NCBI GenBank assembly: GCA_963796125.1
Contig: CAWCKM010000050.1
Location: 11,958 to 75,957 of the forward strand
Length of the DNA stretch: 64,000 nucleotides
Direction: 5' to 3'
DNA from: DASPRG01 sp963796125
Lineage (GTDB): Bacteria > Nitrospirota > Thermodesulfovibrionia > Thermodesulfovibrionales > SM23-35
Made by a program: the position numbers and the translations under genes. This document shows, piece by piece, positions 17,895-27,075 of the stretch. Below the pieces are notes generated by a model. The model was not told the origin of the DNA and made no database searches. It was given only the letters and a program-made list of their open reading frames with translations. Position 1 is the first letter of the stretch. Each line of letters opens with the position of its first letter.

Positions 17895-18862
17895 AATTGT
17901 CTCCACGGGTTCCTACCTACCGGAAAAAGTCCTTACCAATTTTGATCTTGAAAAGATGGTCGAAACTTCAGATCAGTGGATTACCGAAAGAACAGGGATA
18001 AAGGAACGGAGGATAGCGAATGGAAACCAGGCAGCATCGGACCTTGCCTATGATGCATCGAAGGTAGCCCTTGGAAGAGCTGACCTTAATGCAGAAGATA
18101 TTGACCTTATTATTACAGCAACAGTTACGGGTGATATGCCTTTCCCATCAACTGCCTGTATTCTGCAGGATAAACTCGGTGCTAAAAAAGCAGCAGCTTT
18201 TGATATCAATGCAGCCTGTTCAGGTTTCCTTTACGGTCTTTATGTTGCGGACAGTTTCATACGTTCAGGAATGCATAAAAAAATCCTTGTTGTCGGAACT
18301 GAGGTGCTCTCAAAGATTACTGATTGGGAAGATAGAACTACCTGTATTTTGTTTGGTGATGGCGCGGGTGCTGTGATTGTTGAACCTACTACAGAAGACA
18401 GGGGTATCATCTCAATGTCTATCAATTCTGATGGCAGTATGTGGGATCTCCTCCATATGCCTGCTGGTGGTTCAAAGATACCCGCATCAAGAGAATCTGT
18501 TGATAATAAACTCCATTACATTAAAATGAAGGGTAACGAGACATTCAAATTTGCTGTCCGGACACTCGAGGATCTTGTTATAAATATCCTTGAAGAAAAC
18601 AAGCTTGACTCCTTCACAGCTTTCCCTCCTTATCCCTCACCAGGCAAATCTGAGAATCATACAGGCGACTGCTGACAGACTTGGACTCCCGATGGAAAAA
18701 GTCCTTATTAATATTGACAAGTACGGAAATACCTCGGCTGCATCTATCCCGATTGCGCTTGATGAAGCTCTCACAACAGGAAGAGTTAAAGAAGGAGACT
18801 ACATCCTTCTCGAGGCCTTCGGCGGTGGCCTCACCTGGGCCTCTGCATTGATAAAGTGGTAG
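17881..18862 (+). CDS. fabH: 3-oxoacyl-ACP synthase III, frameshifted
   Basis: Initiates fatty-acid synthesis by condensing acetyl-CoA with malonyl-ACP. The triad is complete once the two frames are joined: Cys113 in N-A-A-C-S-G-F, His in L-I-P-H-Q-A-N-L-R and Asn in K-Y-G-N-T-S-A-A-S-I-P. The first frame ends at 18675 and the C-terminus lies in another frame from about 18608, pointing to a single-base indel just before the His block. TTG at 17881 gives the expected N-terminus (K-I-V-S-T-G-S-Y-L-P) and overlaps plsX. As an essential gene, a real knockout is unlikely. Confidence 0.93.
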
Positions 18863-19051
18863 TATTCAGTTGTAAAGTCTGCAACGTTGCTTGTCAATAC
18901 TGTCTGATTTATTCACTCCTTTCTACTTGAAGTTTTGGTCTTTCAACAATACCGTCATAATGTGAGATTCTGTTATGTCGTGATTTTTGTCACATCAATT
19001 TCTCTGCTTGAAATCGCAATTTAAAAGCACAAAATGAAAGGAATTGAATAG

Positions 19052-20200
19052 ATGGAAATATCCTCTGAATCGGTAATATCAAAGACATTGGGTTTCCCAA
19101 GCTTACTTGTTTATCTAAACAGAAACAGAAAAACAGGGATATTAACAGTAAAGACTCCTTCTTTCACAAAAAAAATGTACCTCCATAAAGGTGACGCCGT
19201 CTTTGCCTCATCAACTGATGAAGATGACAGGTTGGGTGAGACACTCATGAAAATGGGGAAGATTACATTAGAGCAATATGACAGGTCAGTGGAACTCCTC
19301 AAAAAGACAGCCAAAAGACAGGGTGAGATCCTTGTTGAACTTGGTTACCTGACACCACAGGATATCATCTGGGGAGTGAAATACCAGGTAAAGGATATCA
19401 TTTATAGCTTATTCCATCTCCGGGATGCTGCATATGAATTCATCGAGAGGGAAATACCTTCAGATGGCCTCATCACATTGAAAATGAGTATGGGTAACCT
19501 CATCTATGAAGGTGTAAAGAGGATAGATAACTTAAACAGAATCCGTAAAGAGCTGCCGGATATGGATGCTGTTTTAACATTGAGCACTGACCCTGTAAGC
19601 CTTTTCCAGGATGTTGTATTCAGCTCATTAGACAAAAAGATGCTTTTTATGATCGATGGGAAAAAGACGGTTAAAGAGCTTGTTGACAGTTCATCTCCGA
19701 ACTCTTTTCAGGCCATGAAGACCATGTATGTCTTGTGGTCTACGGGTATCCTTGAGGAACGTAAAAGTGGAATAGAAGAAACAAAGGACACGATATCATT
19801 AGAGGATATACTAAAGGCTTTCCCGGAGGAGGAAGATGCCCAATTAAAAAGGATTGATGAAATTTATATGAGTCTTAACAGACTCAGTGCGGGTGAACTT
19901 CTGGCAATAGATGAAACGTCAAACGGGGAAATGGTAAAAAACAATTTTTACAAACTTGTGAAGGAATACCATCCTGACAGGTATCTCACTGTGGATGACC
20001 CTTCAGTAAAGGACAAAGTCATAGCCATTCTTGAAGCAACAACAAAGGCATACTCACTGCTGAAAGAAGATGAAAGAAGAAAAAATTACTTTCATAAGCA
20101 AAGATTGATAGCAAAAATGAACAGTTTTGCTGACGCCCTCAAAAAGAGGCGGGATGAGTTTTTCGAAAGTTTAGAAGGATCTGAATTACTAAGTAGCTAA
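19052..20200 (+). CDS. DUF4388 protein with C-terminal J-like domain
   Basis: A protein of 382 residues, cytoplasmic. Residues about 10-120 are a DUF4388/PatA-like region (S-L-L-V-Y-L-N-R-N-R-K-T-G-I-L-T-V, L-H-K-G-D-A-V-F-A-S-S), continuing into G-E-I-L-V-E-L-G-Y-L-T-P-Q-D-I-I-W-G-V. Residues about 290-360 resemble a J-domain: N-F-Y-K-L-V-K-E-Y-H-P-D-R-Y-L, with the HPD motif and helix IV after it. DUF4388 proteins occur in gliding/motility and two-component contexts. The HPD suggests recruitment of a DnaK-type chaperone. Function unknown; single gene with 190 bp of spacer upstream. Confidence 0.75.
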   Translation: MEISSESVISKTLGFPSLLVYLNRNRKTGILTVKTPSFTKKMYLHKGDAVFASSTDEDDRLGETLMKMGKITLEQYDRSVELLKKTAKRQGEILVELGYLTPQDIIWGVKYQVKDIIYSLFHLRDAAYEFIEREIPSDGLITLKMSMGNLIYEGVKRIDNLNRIRKELPDMDAVLTLSTDPVSLFQDVVFSSLDKKMLFMIDGKKTVKELVDSSSPNSFQAMKTMYVLWSTGILEERKSGIEETKDTISLEDILKAFPEEEDAQLKRIDEIYMSLNRLSAGELLAIDETSNGEMVKNNFYKLVKEYHPDRYLTVDDPSVKDKVIAILEATTKAYSLLKEDERRKNYFHKQRLIAKMNSFADALKKRRDEFFESLEGSELLSS

Positions 20201-20230
20201 GTTTACATATCTTTCCTGAAAAAAAGTCTC

Positions 20231-20280
20231 TTTACAATTTTTCATAATTTCTTCACGAGCCCTTCACAAGTTTTTCGTAT
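20231..20280 (+). promoter_or_regulatory. Direct-repeat operator before the Tyr-rich exported protein
   Basis: Heptamers start at 20231 (TTTACAA), 20241 (TTCATAA), 20252 (TTCACGA), 20263 (TTCACAA) and 20274 (TTCGTAT), with steps of 10, 11, 11 and 11 bp. The first three steps equal those at 5289-5336. A -10-like TATGCT follows at 20278-20283. Same presumed response regulator as the Do protease promoter. Confidence 0.6.
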
Positions 20281-20316
20281 GCTAAATTCATGAACAACAT
20301 GATAAAGGAGGCTGAC

Positions 20317-20862
20317 ATGAACAAGAAGTTTTTCATAATTTCCGTATGTCTGTTTTTCCTGGGTACGGGAGGTCTTTTGCTGCCTACTGAAGGCTTATCT
20401 GGTAATGTAGATTTTAATATCGGAATAGGTATAGGGGTTCCGCCGCTTCCCGCAGTCGCAATAACTGCACCGCCTGCCGTCTATCCGATACCCGGTAGTT
20501 ATGCCTATTTCGCACCCGATGTCGGGTTCCAGCTCTTTTTCAACTCGGGGTACTGGTACCGTCCGTATAATGGATATTGGTACAGGGCTTCTTACTACAA
20601 CGGCCCGTGGTACCACCTGCCGCCATCACGTGTTCCTGTTGTTTTTAATCGTTATACCTATAATTATTACAGAATTCCTCCGGGACAGCGACTTATACCT
20701 TACGGCCATCTAAAGGACCACTGGCGTGAATGGGACAGAGGACATTACAGATGGGAAGACAGAAGAGACGATCGACACAGACATGAAAGGAATAGCTACC
20801 AAGGCAGGAGAGAATGGCAAGGTAAAATCGGTCCTGGGCAAAACATGGCAGATAAAAGCTAA
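20317..20862 (+). CDS. Exported Tyr/Arg-rich protein
   Basis: I take the ATG at 20317 because AAAGGAGG lies 6 bp before it; an ATG at 20290 is in frame but has no such site. The signal peptide is M-N-K-K-F-F-I-I-S-V-C-L-F-F-L-G-T-G-G. The mature part has a Pro-rich start, then a tract dense in Tyr and Trp (G-Y-W-Y-R-P-Y-N-G-Y-W-Y-R-A), and a very basic tail rich in Arg, His and Asp (R-W-E-D-R-R-D-D-R-H-R-H-E-R). Similar short exported proteins occur in Geobacter-like and Nitrospira-like bacteria without a known role. The promoter repeats shared with the Do protease suggest an envelope-stress function. The frame is intact. Confidence 0.7.
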   Translation: MNKKFFIISVCLFFLGTGGLLLPTEGLSGNVDFNIGIGIGVPPLPAVAITAPPAVYPIPGSYAYFAPDVGFQLFFNSGYWYRPYNGYWYRASYYNGPWYHLPPSRVPVVFNRYTYNYYRIPPGQRLIPYGHLKDHWREWDRGHYRWEDRRDDRHRHERNSYQGRREWQGKIGPGQNMADKS

Positions 20863-21190
20863 ACCCCTCCTTTCTTTAACTTTGGACATGAGGTCAGGTA
20901 CTAGACCTCAAGTCCCACAGGGAGGCCGCCCCGCCTCCCTTTTATTTTTCGCTACTAACCCTTATTATCCAGAAAAAGTTACTTGCGCCGGCCTCTGCAA
21001 AAAAGAGTGTTAAGAAGTTTCTTCATTAAGGGTCTCATAATTGGATAGCTGATTATTCTAAAAACTCCCTTACCCCTTCCGCTTGCGGACCAGAGGGGCT
21101 ATATTCCTCCCTTTGGAAAGGGAGGTTAGTAGGGATTTCACAAGTCAATGTTGTCATTATTTGAGAAGTGTTATTAATTCTTCCCCTAAG
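20863..21190. repeat. Intergenic stretch with a C-rich palindrome (21061-21138)
   Basis: Starts with a likely terminator for the exported protein: GGGAGGCCGCCCCGCCTCCC (20921-20940) followed by TTTTATTTTT. Between 21061 and 21138 there are paired arms CTCCCTTACCCCTTCC / CCAGAGGGG and CCTCCCTTTGGAAAGGGAGG, the same palindrome family as at 6995 and 38618. No gene is seen. Confidence 0.6.
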
Positions 21191-21616
21191 TTAAAACATC
21201 TTCAATAACACTGAAGCGCTTATAATTCTGACAGACTTGTACTTGCCTATATCCAGCAAGTCCTTGTCTCCGGTGACAATAAAGTCCGCTGATGCGGATA
21301 CAGCACAGGCAATAAATTTATCATCATCCGCGTCCCTGCATATTCCTTTGATATTGTCTGTAGTTTCTATAACTTCAAAATACGGCAGGACTTCCTCCTC
21401 GATAATCACTTTTATCTCCTGCCCTGTCAAAGAAAACTTTGGATATTCAAGAACAGCCTTAAACTCCGCAAAAGTTTCTTTTGAGAGTACGGGAATAATT
21501 CTGCCCTTCTTCCAGAGATCGACTATCCCTGCGAGCTCACCCTTAAATAGTAGGGCTGATACCAGAATATTGGTATCGAGAACTACCTTTTTTGCCGTAC
21601 TTTCTTTCTTGCCCAC
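21191..21616 (-). CDS. PIN-domain toxin (COG1569-like)
   Basis: A protein of 141 residues. V-V-L-D-T-N-I-L-V-S-A-L-L-F-K-G supplies the first acidic residue of the PIN nuclease site, E-F-K-A-V-L the second, and D-A-D-D-D-K-F-I-A-C-A with I-V-T-G-D-K-D-L-L the last ones. These are the four acidic positions expected of an Mg-dependent RNase. It matches the 'putative toxin-antitoxin system toxin, PIN family'. Its start overlaps the upstream AbrB-like gene by 34 bp on the same strand, the usual antitoxin-first order. Confidence 0.88.
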   Translation of the reverse strand: MGKKESTAKKVVLDTNILVSALLFKGELAGIVDLWKKGRIIPVLSKETFAEFKAVLEYPKFSLTGQEIKVIIEEEVLPYFEVIETTDNIKGICRDADDDKFIACAVSASADFIVTGDKDLLDIGKYKSVRIISASVLLKMF

Positions 21617-21831
21617 TTTACCGCCTCAGCCACGTCGCCTTCGGTAATGCCAAGTTTCTTGAGTTTCTCTCTTATTCCCTCAAGTGTCATATCCGCATGG
21701 GTTATCTTAACCGGCATAAGTATTATCGTTCTTTCCTTAACCGTAACGTCAAAATAATCCGTATCCGGAAATTCCTTGACGATCTCTTTTGGTAATGTGA
21801 GCTGATTTTTCGATGTTTTCTTTGCAAGCAT
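21583..21831 (-). CDS. AbrB/MazE-like antitoxin
   Basis: A protein of 82 residues beginning L-A-K-K-T-S-K-N-Q-L-T-L-P-K-E-I-V-K-E-F, the swapped-hairpin AbrB DNA-binding pattern (K-x-Q-L/I-T-L/I-P-K). The C-terminal half (E-G-D-V-A-E-A-V-K-W-A-R-K-K-V-R) is helical and would wrap the toxin. It overlaps the PIN gene and probably represses their shared promoter. Confidence 0.85.
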   Translation of the reverse strand: MLAKKTSKNQLTLPKEIVKEFPDTDYFDVTVKERTIILMPVKITHADMTLEGIREKLKKLGITEGDVAEAVKWARKKVRQKR

Positions 21832-23040
21832 GTTTCCTTACCTCCTTACTGTAAGGATACCTTATTAATCAGATAAAAGGCAATGTAGAAATGCAATCTT
21901 ATTAACATTATCTGTTGCAGGCCGCTCCTCTTAAGACGATTACTCTGAATGCTCCGGTATTCGCAACATATGCTAGTCGAACTTTTTACTTCGAAGAAGG
22001 AGTATATGATATGCGTGAATACAACTGACGAACTGTTATCACATGATACTCTTGCAGTACTGTTTATAACGCAAGCAAATAATCGAATTACTTGCTGTGA
22101 CGCCTGTCATTCGCCTCAGGGTAAGCGATGACATAGGCGGACCAGAAGCATTTACTTCGGTCGTGGTTCACGACAGAGGAATGTATATTGACGAATTCCA
22201 TGAAACTTCAGTATCAGACCGATCGGAAGATGTGCAACAAATCGAAGTCTGCGGTGTTGCCTGCATGCTTCGCGTAATCAATGACAGAGGCGGACCCGAT
22301 GCATTTACTTCAAATGTGGTGCATGCGAATGGCGACACTAAGGCCTCGCGCCTGCTGCAGAAGCCACATATGCTATCGGCAGCAGGGTAAATACCTGCCA
22401 TGCTGCCTAATATCATCGTTTTTCATGAAACAAGGAAAGGTGCCTCAGGCATTCAGGGCAAAAAGAGGTATCGAGCTGTCAGACCTCACCCAGGCCCTGT
22501 TGAGCATTTCGCCAAGGCCGGTAGGACTGATGTCGACCGGAAATTTCAGGGCAGCAGTTCGTCCCCCCGAAGTCTCCCGTGCTGTGCGGACGTCGGCATA
22601 GGCATATGACGATGGATCAAGCGAAGCTTGGATCAGACGGCGGAGATCATCTTTGCATTTCGTCCGAAGAGCCGGTGCAGATGATGAGCCCCAAATGATT
22701 ACCTCGGACGATAATGACGCTGAATAGGTGCATTCTAGCTGCATAACTGACAATATCTCCCTCGGCGGATTGAGTGATCTGAGTTCGGAGCAACACGGAA
22801 ACGCATACGGTGCTGGAGACTGTCATCACACACGAAGCATACAACGCATGGCAGCTCTCGGGGACATCGACGTGACGTTCAAAGATATGGGCTTTGGAGA
22901 AATGTCTACTAGTATGTCAAGCTCCAAAGCACCGGCGGACTTCGAATAAGCGTCATTCCGCTGCGGCAGTTGCGGAATGACGTGTGAAGGACTAAGCCGC
23001 TGCGCCAGATATGGCGATTCGAATAATTCTCTCGGTGTTT
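21832..23040. other. Gene-poor, compositionally different stretch
   Basis: About 1.2 kb without a supportable gene. It is richer in G+C than its neighbours. Two sites about 165 bp apart (around 22120 and 22285) repeat the pattern GATGACATAGGCGGACCAGA / AATGACAGAGGCGGACCCGA with GCATTTACTTC, so D-x-G-G-P-x-A-F-T-S is encoded twice in one frame. This loosely recalls PKD-type extracellular repeats. Frames are broken throughout, suggesting a decayed foreign gene, but I cannot name it. Confidence 0.4.
22951..22982. repeat. Hairpin CGTCATTCCGC / GCGGAATGACG
   Basis: Perfect 11-bp arms (22951-22961 and 22972-22982) around a 10-base loop. Sites with GTCATTCC/GGAATGAC arms also occur at 30611-30675 and 44706-44730, so this is probably one of the dispersed REP-like elements. 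Confidence 0.6.
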
Positions 23041-23253
23041 TTTCTATCGAATTGAATATGGTTTGGATGGAATCTGCCTTTTTTTGACCTGCATGAGATC
23101 ACTCCTGAGATGAAAACAGAGGTTGGGATTGTGTCCATTGTGGCAGGGTAGTACACCAAGGGGTGATTTCAGACAACAGGAGAGTATGGCGAAACAGAAT
23201 GCTGTTTTCGCAGGCTGATGGAGATATGATTTTTATGTTGTCAACGGTGTTCA

Positions 23254-24445
23254 TCAGTATTGATGTGGAGGGCCATTGCACCTAAAAGGAAGCAGAAGCT
23301 CTACCCTGAGAATCGTGCCTTTCTTGCAAACCGGACAAGTAGTGATATCAATACCGCAGATTCTGAGCAACTGATCCTGCCAGGTCTCTGGTTTTTCTTT
23401 TTCTTTTGTTACGGTTTTACAACTGCCAATGAGCTCACGGCATAGGGCGATGTTGTCTTTACGGCTTCTGTTTGCCAGAAGTCCGAAGTGTCTTATGCGC
23501 ACATATCGATGGGGCAATACATGAAGAAGGAACCTTCTTATGAACTCATCGGCCTTGAGAGTCATGGTCTTTTGTTTATCACCATCGGCATAGTCCCGCC
23601 AGCGGAAAGAGACATTGCCGTCCTGGACCTTGAGGATACGGTTATTACTGATAGCGATCCTGTGGGTATATCTGCCCAGATACTTAAGGACACCCTCAGC
23701 GCCGTCAAAAGGTGGCTTGCAATAGACAACCCACTTTTTATGGTAGAACTGTCCTCTGAACATTTCAAAGACATCGGGGTTCTTTCAGATGACGGATGCC
23801 GCCGGGGAAGATAAGATCACCCGATTCAAAACTGCTTTTGAGATAGTCCAGGAACTTGCCCCTGAACAACGAGGACATAACCCTTACAGGGATGAAAAAC
23901 CCTTTTCTGCATGACACCCAGCGACTTCCATCGGGAGATAGTCCGCCGCCGGGTACGACACAGTGAATATGGGGATGATCCATAAGGTTCTGTCCCCAGG
24001 TGTGAAGGATGCCGATAAACCCTATGTATGCGCCAAGATGTTTCGGATTATTGGAGAGTTCCATAAGCGTCTCGGAGACCGAGCGGAATAGTATGTTGTA
24101 CATTACCCTCTGATTCATGATGACCAGGGGATTTAACTCTGATGGTATGGTGAACACTACATGGAAGTATTGAATGGGCAATAGGTCTTCGCATCTGGCC
24201 TCAATCCACTTCTCTTTCTGCAGGGTCTGGCACTTGGGACAGTGCCGGTTCCTGCAGGAGTTGTAGGAGATATCCACATGGCCGCAGCTATACTTATACC
24301 TATGCCCGCCAAGGATTGCAGTCCTGCACACCTCAATGGCATGCATGGCGCGCAGATGATTAAGAGGCATCGGGTGAGATCTTCTATATTCTGGACCGTG
24401 CAGACGAAAGATATCCGCCACCTCAACGCCCTGAGACGTCCGCAT
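23254..24445 (-). CDS. IS91 family transposase, frameshifted
   Basis: Rolling-circle transposase. The N-terminal zinc-binding domain has Y-S-C-G-H, then C-R-N-R-H-C-P-K-C-Q. The HUH motif is H-P-H-I-H-C-V-V-P-G-G-G. The nucleophilic tyrosine region is K-Y-L-G-R-Y-T-H-R-I-A-I-S-N. A second Cys cluster (C-G-I-D-I-T-T-C-P-V-C) sits near the end. The first frame ends at 23765. The rest follows after a run of four C (minus strand, near 23775) where three would keep the frame (P-D-V-F-E-M-F), so the break is a homopolymer indel. The element may be active if that is a sequencing error. Confidence 0.88.
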
Positions 24446-24465
24446 CGAAGATACCGCTAAAAGCT

Positions 24466-25308
24466 TTAAAACTCTTCGGGTATACTATCGAGGGGACTGG
24501 TGACCTGTGCCAGGTTCATCTTGCTGACATGAAGATAAACGGTCGTGGTCGTAGGAGACCTGTGGCCCAGGAGCAACTGGACATGGTGCAGACTGGTCCC
24601 CGCTTCAATCAAATGAGTCGCAAAGGAATGCCTCAATGTATGTGGGCTTACCGGTTTTGTTATGCCGGCGCACTCTTTGGCTTCAAGGAATATCTGTCGT
24701 ATCGAACTTATACATATATGGGTGCCTTCCTTTTGCCCTTCAAACAACCATTCTTTCGGACGATATGCTCTCCAGTACTGCCTTAGACATTCAAGGGCGG
24801 TCTGGGACAGGATGGTGTAGCGGTCCTTGCCCCCTTTGCCCTGCTGCACTCTTACCATCATCCGCTTGCTGTCGATATCGCTCACCTTAAGGCATGCCGT
24901 TTCACTTATCCTGAGGCCCGCAGAATAGGTGATCGTCAGGATCGCCCGGTGCTTGAGATTCTCTATGACGGAAAGCAAAGTCTTGACTTCAGATAGGTCC
25001 AGAACCACCGGAAGCTTCTTTTTCCCTCTGGGACAATGTATCTTCTCTACGACCTCTTCCCGTTTCAACGTGTGCTTGTACAGAAACTTCAGACCCTGGT
25101 AATAAAACCGGTATGTCCCCTTGGCTAACTTCCGCTCATTCAAAAGATAAAGAAGATACTCCCTGAGTTCCTTCTCTCCAAGTTGCTCCGGCGACTTGCC
25201 AAAGTACTTCGCATAATTGCTTACTTCCCTCAGATAAATCTTTTGGGTTTTAGGGGTAAGCCCCTTCAACTGAAGATCTGCCAACATCTGTTCTCTCAAC
25301 GTGCTCAT
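24466..25308 (-). CDS. Tyrosine recombinase / integrase associated with IS91
   Basis: A protein of 280 residues, intact. The N-terminal SAM-like DNA-binding domain (L-T-P-K-T-Q-K-I-Y-L-R-E-V-S-N-Y) is followed by a catalytic domain with A-G-L-R-I-S-E (Arg), K in V-Q-Q-G-K-G-G-K-D-R-Y, H-T-L-R-H-S-F-A-T-H-L (His-x-x-Arg), L-G-H-R-S-P-T-T-T (His) and the nucleophile Tyr in T-V-Y-L-H-V. All six catalytic positions are present. It sits directly upstream of the transposase. Its role in IS91-type transposition is not established; helping resolve or target insertions is a guess. Confidence 0.9.
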   Translation of the reverse strand: MSTLREQMLADLQLKGLTPKTQKIYLREVSNYAKYFGKSPEQLGEKELREYLLYLLNERKLAKGTYRFYYQGLKFLYKHTLKREEVVEKIHCPRGKKKLPVVLDLSEVKTLLSVIENLKHRAILTITYSAGLRISETACLKVSDIDSKRMMVRVQQGKGGKDRYTILSQTALECLRQYWRAYRPKEWLFEGQKEGTHICISSIRQIFLEAKECAGITKPVSPHTLRHSFATHLIEAGTSLHHVQLLLGHRSPTTTTVYLHVSKMNLAQVTSPLDSIPEEF

Positions 25309-25835
25309 ATCACAACCTCCTTTGAATCAATATGCGCCGACGAATGTCGACGGTGAAACAAAGGAGATTGTAAAAAGACTTCGACTGATCAACAAGGGGG
25401 ATAATAACGGACTAACTTCTACAACCCAGAAAAAGCTTTATCTTTCTATAAAAGGCTGACGGCTCGTAACCACCGCGCAGCCGGGGTTTCTAGGAGAAGG
25501 TGTTACTTCGTGTACTAAATAACTTATTAAATCGCTATGATCCTCATGCTTTTACTTTTAAAAGTTTATATGTAAATCGTGAGATTGATCACTTCTAAGT
25601 TTTGAAAGAGCTCAGTTAATTAATAAACAGTGGGGCTCAAAAACGGGGGAGCGTAATGCATGTGATACCCTCGTGGGCTCCGCTTTAAATTCTGGAATAG
25701 TGATAATGTTTTGTTGAATGAATACCTTTTAAATGAATAAGAGAAACTTATCATGATTTTTTAGCGGAAAAATATCACGATTTTTTCGGTATCTTTAACA
25801 AGATAAAAGTTTGTTAAGGAAGGGAGAAATTTACC
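25309..25835. other. Intergenic stretch upstream of the PPC-repeat gene
   Basis: About 530 bp without a gene. Near 25340 there is a short inverted pair (GTCGACGG / CCGACGAATGTCGAC region) that might belong to the IS91 terminus. At 25749-25789 two direct repeats occur, TATCATGATTTTTTAGCGG and TATCACGATTTTTTCGG, 24 bp apart and about 50 bp before the next start codon, suggesting an operator for that gene. Confidence 0.5.
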
Positions 25836-26765
25836 ATGAGACTACAATCGTCAGGAGGATATGCGAAAGTGCTTATGTCAAGGAGCTTGATAGTCATACT
25901 CATCTCAGTTTTCGTGCTTATTTGGATAGGCTTTTCCTCAGCTGTTGAAGTGCCTAATAATGCAGTAATGTGTCAGACATCGCCTATAACGATAGGGGGG
26001 GAGCCAGTTACCGGCAAGATTGAGACGACTGACTGTGTATCGTTGAAGTATGGAATAGGCTGGAACTCAGATCTTTATACATTTACAGGGTCAGTGGGAG
26101 ACCAGGTATTGATATTAGTGAATTCCTCGGCGTTCAACACGAATATCGTGCTGTATGACCCGAACGGACTGAAAGTTCAGAATGAATCCACTCGTATACC
26201 ACGCGGAAGCGGTTATTACACCCTTGCAACGACAGGGACATATACGGTAGAGGTGACTTCGTACAATGCAGGATCGACGGGGATGTATACTTTGAAATCT
26301 GCGAAGCCGGGAATATGCAGCACGACGCCTATGACGATAGGGGGGGAACCAGTTACCGGCAAGATTGAGACGACTGACTGTGTATCGTTGAAGTACGGAA
26401 TAGGTTGGAACTCAGATCTTTATACATTTACAGGGTCAGTGGGAGACCAGGTATCGATATTAGTGAATCCCTCGGAGTTCAACACGAATATCGTGCTGTA
26501 TGACCCGAACGGACTGAAAGTTCAGAATGAATCCACTCGTATACCACGCGGAAGCGGTTATTACACCCTTGCAGCGACAGGGACATATACGGTAGAGGTG
26601 ACTTCGTACAATGCAGGATCGACGGGGATGTATACTTTAAAGTCTGCGAAGCCGGGGATATGTAGCACGACGCCTATGATCGATAGGAGGGAGATAGTTA
26701 CCGGCAAGATTGAGACGACTGTAATGAATATGTCTGAATCTTTTTATCTCTTACCCCCTTTTTGA
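25836..26765 (+). CDS. Exported protein with tandem PPC-like domains, truncated third copy
   Basis: A signal peptide (S-L-I-V-I-L-I-S-V-F-V-L-I-W-I-G-F-S-S-A) is followed by two nearly identical 115-residue units and the first few residues of a third. Each unit carries D-L-Y-T-F-T-G-S-V-G-D-Q-V and Y-T-L-A-x-T-G-T-Y-T-V-E-V-T-S-Y, the pattern of bacterial pre-peptidase C-terminal (PPC) beta-sandwich domains, usually appended to secreted enzymes for surface or polymer binding. After K-I-E-T-T in the third copy the sequence diverges and ends quickly, so the gene is a remnant or the array collapsed in assembly. No catalytic domain is present. Confidence 0.75.
   Translation: MRLQSSGGYAKVLMSRSLIVILISVFVLIWIGFSSAVEVPNNAVMCQTSPITIGGEPVTGKIETTDCVSLKYGIGWNSDLYTFTGSVGDQVLILVNSSAFNTNIVLYDPNGLKVQNESTRIPRGSGYYTLATTGTYTVEVTSYNAGSTGMYTLKSAKPGICSTTPMTIGGEPVTGKIETTDCVSLKYGIGWNSDLYTFTGSVGDQVSILVNPSEFNTNIVLYDPNGLKVQNESTRIPRGSGYYTLAATGTYTVEVTSYNAGSTGMYTLKSAKPGICSTTPMIDRREIVTGKIETTVMNMSESFYLLPPF
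25975..26730 (+). repeat. 345-bp tandem repeat, two full copies plus a stub
   Basis: The marker AGTTACCGGCAAGATTGAGA starts at 26006, 26351 and 26696, exactly 345 bp apart. Copies one and two differ at only a handful of bases. The third diverges about 20 bp after this marker. Confidence 0.9.
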
Positions 26766-27075
26766 GACGACCTGTATTTAACCTCAACTACAGAAGAAAA
26801 CTTCTGGCTTTGAAATCTTGTCATGTTCACTTTCTATGTGAAGGAACTACTCCACGGGTTATGTCCTATTTTTTGTTATACACATAATTGACAACTGACT
26901 CAACAAATTATTATCGTTAAATGACTTAATCGGCAATGAAAAACGATAAGCCGTGATTCCTGCTCTGCGAGTTGTAGATTGGACGAATTGGGATTGAAGA
27001 ATTAATCAACTTGCTTTCAGTTTTAATAAAGGCAGGATCAGTATAAAAGATAATGCTTAGGCAGAAAAGGAACAT
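26766..27075. other. Spacer before the diguanylate cyclase
   Basis: About 310 bp, AT-rich, no gene recognised. It presumably holds the end of the broken PPC array and the promoter of the cyclase. AAAAGGAAC at 27064-27072 is the ribosome site for the TTG start at 27076. Confidence 0.5.

Larger units (their letters stand above)
23254..25308 (-). mobile_element. IS91-type element with companion tyrosine recombinase
   Basis: A Y2/HUH transposase and a site-specific integrase lie on the same strand, 20 bp apart, the pairing found in many IS91-related elements of environmental bacteria. The coordinates span the two genes only. The ori and ter ends, which are not inverted repeats in this family, could not be located. 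The flanks 23041-23253 and 25309-25500 likely contain them. Confidence 0.75.
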
